Assembly (NCBI GenBank): GCA_038025085.1
Contig: CM076140.1
Coordinates: forward strand, 40,051,501-40,115,500
Direction of reading: 5' to 3'
From: Tetragonia tetragonoides
Taxonomy: Eukaryota; Streptophyta; Magnoliopsida; Caryophyllales; Aizoaceae
Length of the DNA stretch: 64,000 bases
This document shows positions 59,022 to 64,000 of this stretch, one piece after another (position 1 is the first letter of the stretch; every line of letters begins with the position of its first letter). Under the pieces are notes generated by a model. It was given only the letters and a program-made list of their open reading frames with translations. It did not search any database and had not been told where the DNA came from. The position numbers were made by a program, and so were the translations under genes.

Positions 59022-60493
59022 ATGGCTCCCAAAGACAAAGGGAAACGTCCCATGGGTGAGGAAGAGGAGAAGCGGGACCTCTTTCGTAATGGGCTTCCTT
59101 CTAGTAGTACGCCTTCTGCTCGTCATGCAGATGGGGCGCGTTTGTACCAGGACTCGTTTATGCGGGTGAACTGGCGTCCGGCTGGGGTTTGGGACCGTAG
59201 TATTTTGCTACTGGACAGGCAGAGTCGTCTGTCTAACCTTGGGTTGATATGTTTCCTGACTCTCTCCTTTTTTGGTTCTATTAAGTATATATTTTTTTGA
59301 ACTGAAAATTTGAACTGTTAGTGCTTCGGCACATGAACAAATTGGGACTCGTACTGGATTGGTGGTCAACTGTATATAATTTGTGTGGAATTGTTTTGGC
59401 TGTATTTGTAGTATATGGGGTGTTGAGAAAATTTTGTTTGTTGGCTAGGGTATTGGTGTTTTGTTGCAGGCTCATAGGTCTACTTCTCAATCGTCCATGA
59501 TGTTGGAGACATTTTCGGTGGGAGCTGGGGATATAGTGCTGGGTTCAGGTTTTGGGCACTTCATGACTGTTATCCCGGCTTGTCACTCTGGGGATACTAG
59601 GATTACTGCTCGGGGTTTATTGGAGAGGTTCTGGTATACTACGAACACTTTCCATACGCCTGTGGGGAAGATGTTTCCCACCCCTTATCAGTTTGCTGTG
59701 CTGACGGGCTTATCCTTTAGAGGGCGTCGTATACAGTACGACGTGAGTTACCATCGACAGAGTGACATATTGCTTGAGCTTTACGGGCCTGTATCTGCCC
59801 ATTTTAGAGATGACCGAGTTTCCTTGCCGAGGCTATGGGCGACTTTGGCGGAGCAGGGGCTTACTGAGGAGCAAAGGGGCTGTATTTGCCTAGCTTGCTT
59901 GTTGGGGTCGACCATTTTCGCTCAGAAGAAGAGCGTATGTCAGGTTGGCTTCTTGACATGTTTGGAGGACTTGTCCAAGGTCCACGAGTAGAACTTCGGT
60001 GCTCCTGCATATGCTACCTTGATGAGATGGTGTCGCCAGGCTTGCAGGCCGAAGCCGACGAGTGAGAGGGTGTCTATCTCGGGCCCGTGGAAGATACTGG
60101 AGGTAGGCCCATATGTTTCTTTTTTTCTTTGCACATGCATGCTTTTCATGGGAATTGCAGCTTATCATTTTTTTTTGGGTATGGCAGCTGTTGTTCTTTG
60201 AGTATTTTCCCGCTTTTGGTCCTCACCGTCCCGGTTTGAGGATGTTTCCACTAGGTTCACGGTGGATTGGTAGAGATAACCACCCATTTACCTCTTTGGA
60301 GCATTTTTGGGCTACCTTTGAGAGTCATGCTACGTCTGTGGTATGTTGTTGTCGATTTGCTGGTGTATGTGCATTTTTTTGTGTCCATTTGGTGTGAATG
60401 AACTTTGATCCGGTAATCTGCAGGTGTCATGGTCCGCCTTCGACGATATTCCCGGGGTTCCACCCCATATTACCATTGAGTCCTTCAGGTATC
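59022..60493 (+). pseudogene. Plant mobile domain (PMD) gene, antisense within the Tat-like element; one nonsense codon, 3' end cut off
   Basis: Exons: 59022 to about 59240 (MAPKDKGKRPMGEEEEKRDL); 59470-60102 (ARGLLERFWYTTNTFHTPVG, MFPTPYQFAVLTGLSFRGRR); 60188-60340 (LLFFEYFPAFGPHRPGLRMF, FTSLEHFWATFESHA); 60424-60493 (VSWSAFDDIPGVPPHITIES). Exons 2-4 join in phase 0 at GT...AG sites. One in-frame TAG (59989-59991) follows LEDLSKVHE, and the frame then continues (NFGAPAYATLMRWCRQACRP). Exon 4 is cut at 60493 by the Athila-like LTR. PMD proteins form a plant family found both as cellular genes and inside transposons; the biochemical role is not established. Its antisense position near a Tat 3' LTR fits the extra antisense ORFs known in that lineage. 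Confidence 0.72.
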
Positions 60494-62215
60494 TAATAGG
60501 CCCACAAGTGCACGGGTATATCGTCGTAATAAAAATATCGTATTCACAGGGAGCTTTCGATTCCAAATACTAGTTTTTCTTAAATTCAACAAGCTAAGCA
60601 ATTAATAATTGGAGTTTTTGTAATTATCAACTACAAACGCAAGTTAACAATGAAAAGATATCAAGAACTAAGACTTAGGATTGACTTCACCTCCACTATA
60701 ACTCCTTGATGCAAACAATAAGTCTAACTAGCATGTAAAAACGAACATATATGCAATGACGGAATTATTTGACACCAAGAACCCTCTCTCGACGGTTAAA
60801 GGATACACTTAAGATAACCAAATTCCTATTCTCATGGAAAAAAGCTAAATCAAGAGCATTAAGATCACTACAATTCCAAAATATCCCAAGACTTTCTAAC
60901 CTACTCTCGTGATTAGGCAATCTTGTCAATTGTTTGAGTTCCGACAACTAACAAGTTTCTCTCGAACATGAGTTAGTCGTCTAACAAATAAATAAGCACA
61001 CAAACAATTGATCGCAACAATATTCTAAAACATGCTAATCAAACAAATTAGGGCATCAAGGAACCAAGCTTTGGCTACATCAATCCTAAATGGGGAATTT
61101 AGCTACTCATGATATTCAAGAACAACAAGCAAACAATGAAAACTAAATTAAGCATGAATGAACTAGAATTCAAGAACAAAAGCAAGAACATTCAAAGACT
61201 TAATTGAAATTAATCTAAAAGAAGTGGAGAGATGGAAAGAGAAAGTAAGGATTAGAAATACCCAAAAGAAGCTTCAATTGATAGATAACCAAGAACTTGA
61301 TGAAAGCTTGAAAGTGCAAATTCAATCTTCAAATTACAAAACAAAACCAATGTTTAATTCTATTCTAGAAAGCATAAAAGTGTTTGAGAGAATATGGAGT
61401 GATGAGAGATAGTGAAAGAGATGAGTTCTCTCTCCTTTTATAACCCCCAACATGTCTCTAGTCGGATCCAAGTGAAAAGCCAAAGGAATGGCAAAGGTCA
61501 CGACTTGAAATCTTGATTTCCGGTAGGTTGCATGGTCATGCGGAAAATATGAAGAAAAGTTGCATGGTCGTGCAACCCTTGTGGAGCTCACTGACTTACT
61601 TGCATGGTCATGCAAGGTTTAGCCTTCAAACTTGCATGGTCGTGCAAGTGCAATTTTGCTTTGAACTTCATTTTTTCACTTCTCTTCTCGCTTGACTTTC
61701 TCTAAGGCATCTTCCTCGACTTCTTCTTTGACGATTGCGACTCCAAATCATCTCCAAAGTCTCTACCAAGTCTCGGGGTCTCAAAATGTCCTAAAAACAC
61801 ATCAAAACACACACATACCCCAAGTAGTCATCTTTATCACAATAATCATAAAATCTCACAAAGAAATGATATAATTATCATGAAACCAATCAAATGAGTG
61901 CGTTAATCTCATGAAAAATAGCTCTGGAGGGTGCTCTGGAGGGCGAGAAAGTCGCCCGGGTCAGGCGCGGGCTGAGCTGTTGGGCGCCTGATGGTGCCTG
62001 GCCGTGCATGGAGGTGAACGAAATTCCGCGTGGTCGGGCGGCTGGGCGACGGGGTGGCTGAGCACCTGATGCTTCCCGGGCGGGCGTGATGGTGGATATG
62101 AATTCGCCCGCTCAGGCGAGTGAGACAGAGCCGACGAGCTGTTGGCCCCTGATCAGGCGAAGCGACGCCTTAATTTGTGCCTAGTCGTGCGTGAGAGATA
62201 CACGACAATTGACAG
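60494..62215 (-). repeat. 3' LTR region of an Athila-like Ty3/Gypsy retrotransposon
   Basis: The left edge, on the minus strand, ends GTGCACTTGTGGGCCTATTA (60494), consistent with a TATCA end carrying one C-to-T change, and cuts the PMD exon. A TATA box TTATAAAAGG lies on the minus strand near 61432-61441. The right edge is not sharply defined; I place it near 62215 at a possible TGTCAATTG start after a purine-rich stretch. It includes four TTGCATGGTCGTGCAA-type palindromes (61527-61650) and a GC-rich repeat of GGGCGCCTGATGGTGCCTGG type (61925-62150). Confidence 0.6.
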
Positions 62216-62409
62216 CCTTTGTCAATTTTTCTTGAACCCAGAATTTTGAACCTACAAAAAGAAAGAATGAAAAGAAATAAGTGAATAAAACCCATCTAAA
62301 GAACTAATAGTTTAGTTCGCGAGTCTATTTTTTTTTTTTTAGAACTATAAATTGGGTTGCCTCCCAAGAAGCGCTCTTTTAACGTCGAGAGCTTGACACA
62401 AAGATTCCA

Positions 62410-63998
62410 TCACGCGGATTGGGCATCGGAAAGGGTGGATTCAACCCTTACACTGATAGGATCCCCCGCCTTGTAATGCTTAAGACGGTGTCCATTAACC
62501 TTGAACGTTTCCGCATCGTCCTTCAATGGGCGCACCTCAATAGCGCCATAGGGGAATACCTTGACCACTTGAAAAGGGCCCGACCATTGGGACTTAAGCT
62601 TGCCCGGAAAGAGTTTGAGTCGGGAATTGAAAAGAAGTACCAAATCACCTTCTCGAAACTCTCTTCTATTGATGTTCTTGTCGTGCCACCTCTTAGTTTT
62701 CTCCTTGTAGATACGGGAGCTCTCATAGGCATCCAACCTCAACTCATCAAACTCATTAAGTTGAAGGCGACGCTTCTCACTAGCGGCCTTGAAGTCATAG
62801 TTGAGGGCCTTGGTTTCCCAATAAGCACGGTGCTCAAGCTCCACGGGAAGATGACAAGGCTTCCCATAGACTAACCGGAATAGTGTGGTGCCAGTAGGTG
62901 TCTTGAAAGTGGTCCTATAAGCCCAAAGAGCATCATCGAGCTTCAAAGACCAATCCTTTCTCGAACTAGACACCGTCTTCTCTAATATTTTCTTGATTTC
63001 ACGGTCAGAAACCTCAACTTGGCCACTCGTTTGAGGGTGATAGGCCAAGCCGACTTTGTGAAAAACACCATACTTCTTCAAAAGAGCCTCAAACTTACGC
63101 TCAATGAAATGAGAACCTCCATCACTTATCAACACACGGGGCACACCAAAGCGAGGAAAGATCGTTTTCTTAAAGAACTTAGCCACAACTCTCGCATCAT
63201 TAGTTTGAGTAGCTATGGCCTCAACCCATTTGGAGACGTAGTCAACCGCCACCAGAATGTACGTGTAACCATAAGAACTAGGAAATGGACCCATAAAGTC
63301 AACTCCCCACACATCAAATACCTCAACCTCAAGAATGCCGGTCAATGGTGTCTCGTTCCTTCTAGAGAGGTTTCCGGTTCTTTGGCAACTATCACACTCT
63401 TGCACATGCTTTTGAGCATCTTTGAACATTATTGGCCAATAAAATCCGGATTGAAGAACTTTTTCCACGGTTTTGGAGGCACTAGCATGGCCACCACATG
63501 GAAGATCTTGGCAATGAGAGAGTATGCCTTTCACTTCTTCCTTAGAAACACAATGCCTCAAGATGCCATCGGCACAAGACTTGTAGATCAGAGATGAGGA
63601 TCATCCCAATAGAATTTCTTGGTATCGGAGTATAACTTCTTCTTTTGGTTGTAGTTCCTTCCATGAGGCACAATACCGCAAATAAGATAGTTTACAATAT
63701 CCGCATACCAAGGGGGCTCGGCCGCTTGTAGAGAGAACAAATTATCATTCGGAAAAGAGTCATCAATCGGTAGCTCACCATCCTTGCTCAACTCATAGTG
63801 AAGTCGAGAAAGATGATCGGCTACGGTGTTTTCGGCCCGTTTCTTGTCTTTGATCTCAAGGTCGAATTCTTGGAGTAAGAGAATCCAACGAATCAACCTT
63901 GGCTTGTCATCCTTCTTGTTCAACAAGTACTTGAGGGCTAAATGGCCGGTGTGAACAATGACTTTCGACACCACAAGATAGGGCTGGAACTTCTCCAT
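62410..63998 (-). pseudogene. Athila-like Gypsy pol: RNase H end and integrase (partial, one frameshift)
   Basis: Minus strand. 63998-63588: end of the RT/RNase H region ([54 protein letters not shown]). After a frameshift at the TGA near 63590 the integrase follows to TAG at 62410: HHCC zinc domain (H in [29 protein letters not shown]), catalytic core ([41 protein letters not shown]), and C-terminal DNA-binding part ([40 protein letters not shown]). The integrase frame itself is open for 383 residues, so this is among the youngest elements here. The 5' part lies beyond the window. Downstream, GGGAGGCAACCC (62354-62365 on minus) is a motif I associate with this lineage. Confidence 0.92.
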
Positions 63999-64000
63999 GG

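Overview
This is plant nuclear DNA, very probably from a eudicot: AT-rich, intron-bearing gene remains, plant-type retroelements (Ty1/Copia LTR, several Ty3/Gypsy lineages, L1- and RTE-type LINEs, a SINE), Helitrons, hAT and Tourist-like MITEs, and plant gene families (F-box/DUF295, plant mobile domain, PDR-type ABC transporter, condensin II CAP-D3). I do not assign a species. The window is mostly nested transposable elements and decayed gene copies. The only candidate intact gene I can assemble is a small three-exon gene on the minus strand at 38.9-40.5 kb, and it is of unknown function.

Layout. 1-2.4 kb: a Copia-type LTR, a CAP-D3 exon fragment and a 695-bp Helitron. 2.9-8.8 kb: a complete but dead Ty3/Gypsy element with both LTRs. 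8.8-10.6 kb: two L1 LINE fragments (minus strand) on either side of the CAP-D3 C-terminal exon (plus strand). 10.6-11.0 kb: a TRIM-like element. 11.7-16.5 kb: a CAP-D3 pseudogene, colinear and with introns, on the minus strand; two of its late exons recur at 16.5-17.6 kb. 17.6-20.1 kb: first copy of a segmental duplication carrying an F-box/DUF295 gene with a stop at codon 13. 20.9-21.9 kb: a MITE-family element with a hAT element nested inside it. 22.7-23.1 kb: another CAP-D3 exon with a SINE next to it. 24.4-26.2 kb: three related LTRs, two of them head-to-head, forming a large palindrome. 26.2-28.6 kb: twin TIR elements separated by microsatellites. 28.7-34.2 kb: an unclassified element full of a GGGTCACTT motif, with three tRNA-like sequences and a PDR transporter exon. 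34.2-36.4 kb: Helitron-like sequence. 36.5-38.3 kb: small MITEs. 41.4-46.0 kb: second copy of the segmental duplication, with a 486-bp ATT microsatellite and a broken F-box copy. 48.7-49.3 kb: RTE LINE tail. 49.35-56.15 kb: a long L1 LINE (minus strand) split by a Ty3/Gypsy LTR fragment (52.2-55.0 kb) and cut at its 5' side by a Tat-like Gypsy element (56.2-60.5 kb) that carries a plant-mobile-domain gene in antisense. That element is itself cut by an Athila-like Gypsy element (60.5 kb to window end).

How it fits together. The region records repeated copying of one gene neighbourhood (CAP-D3 next to an F-box gene) and successive transposon insertions. Five insertions have convincing target-site evidence: Gypsy element 1, the hAT element, the 52.2-kb LTR fragment and two Tourist MITEs. 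The SINE has a less exact one. The nesting order in the right third is L1, then Tat, then Athila. The most unusual parts are the dismembered CAP-D3 gene with an inverted terminal exon, the Tat element with its antisense PMD gene and tandem-repeat 3' region, and the 5.5-kb GGGTCACTT/tRNA-like element.
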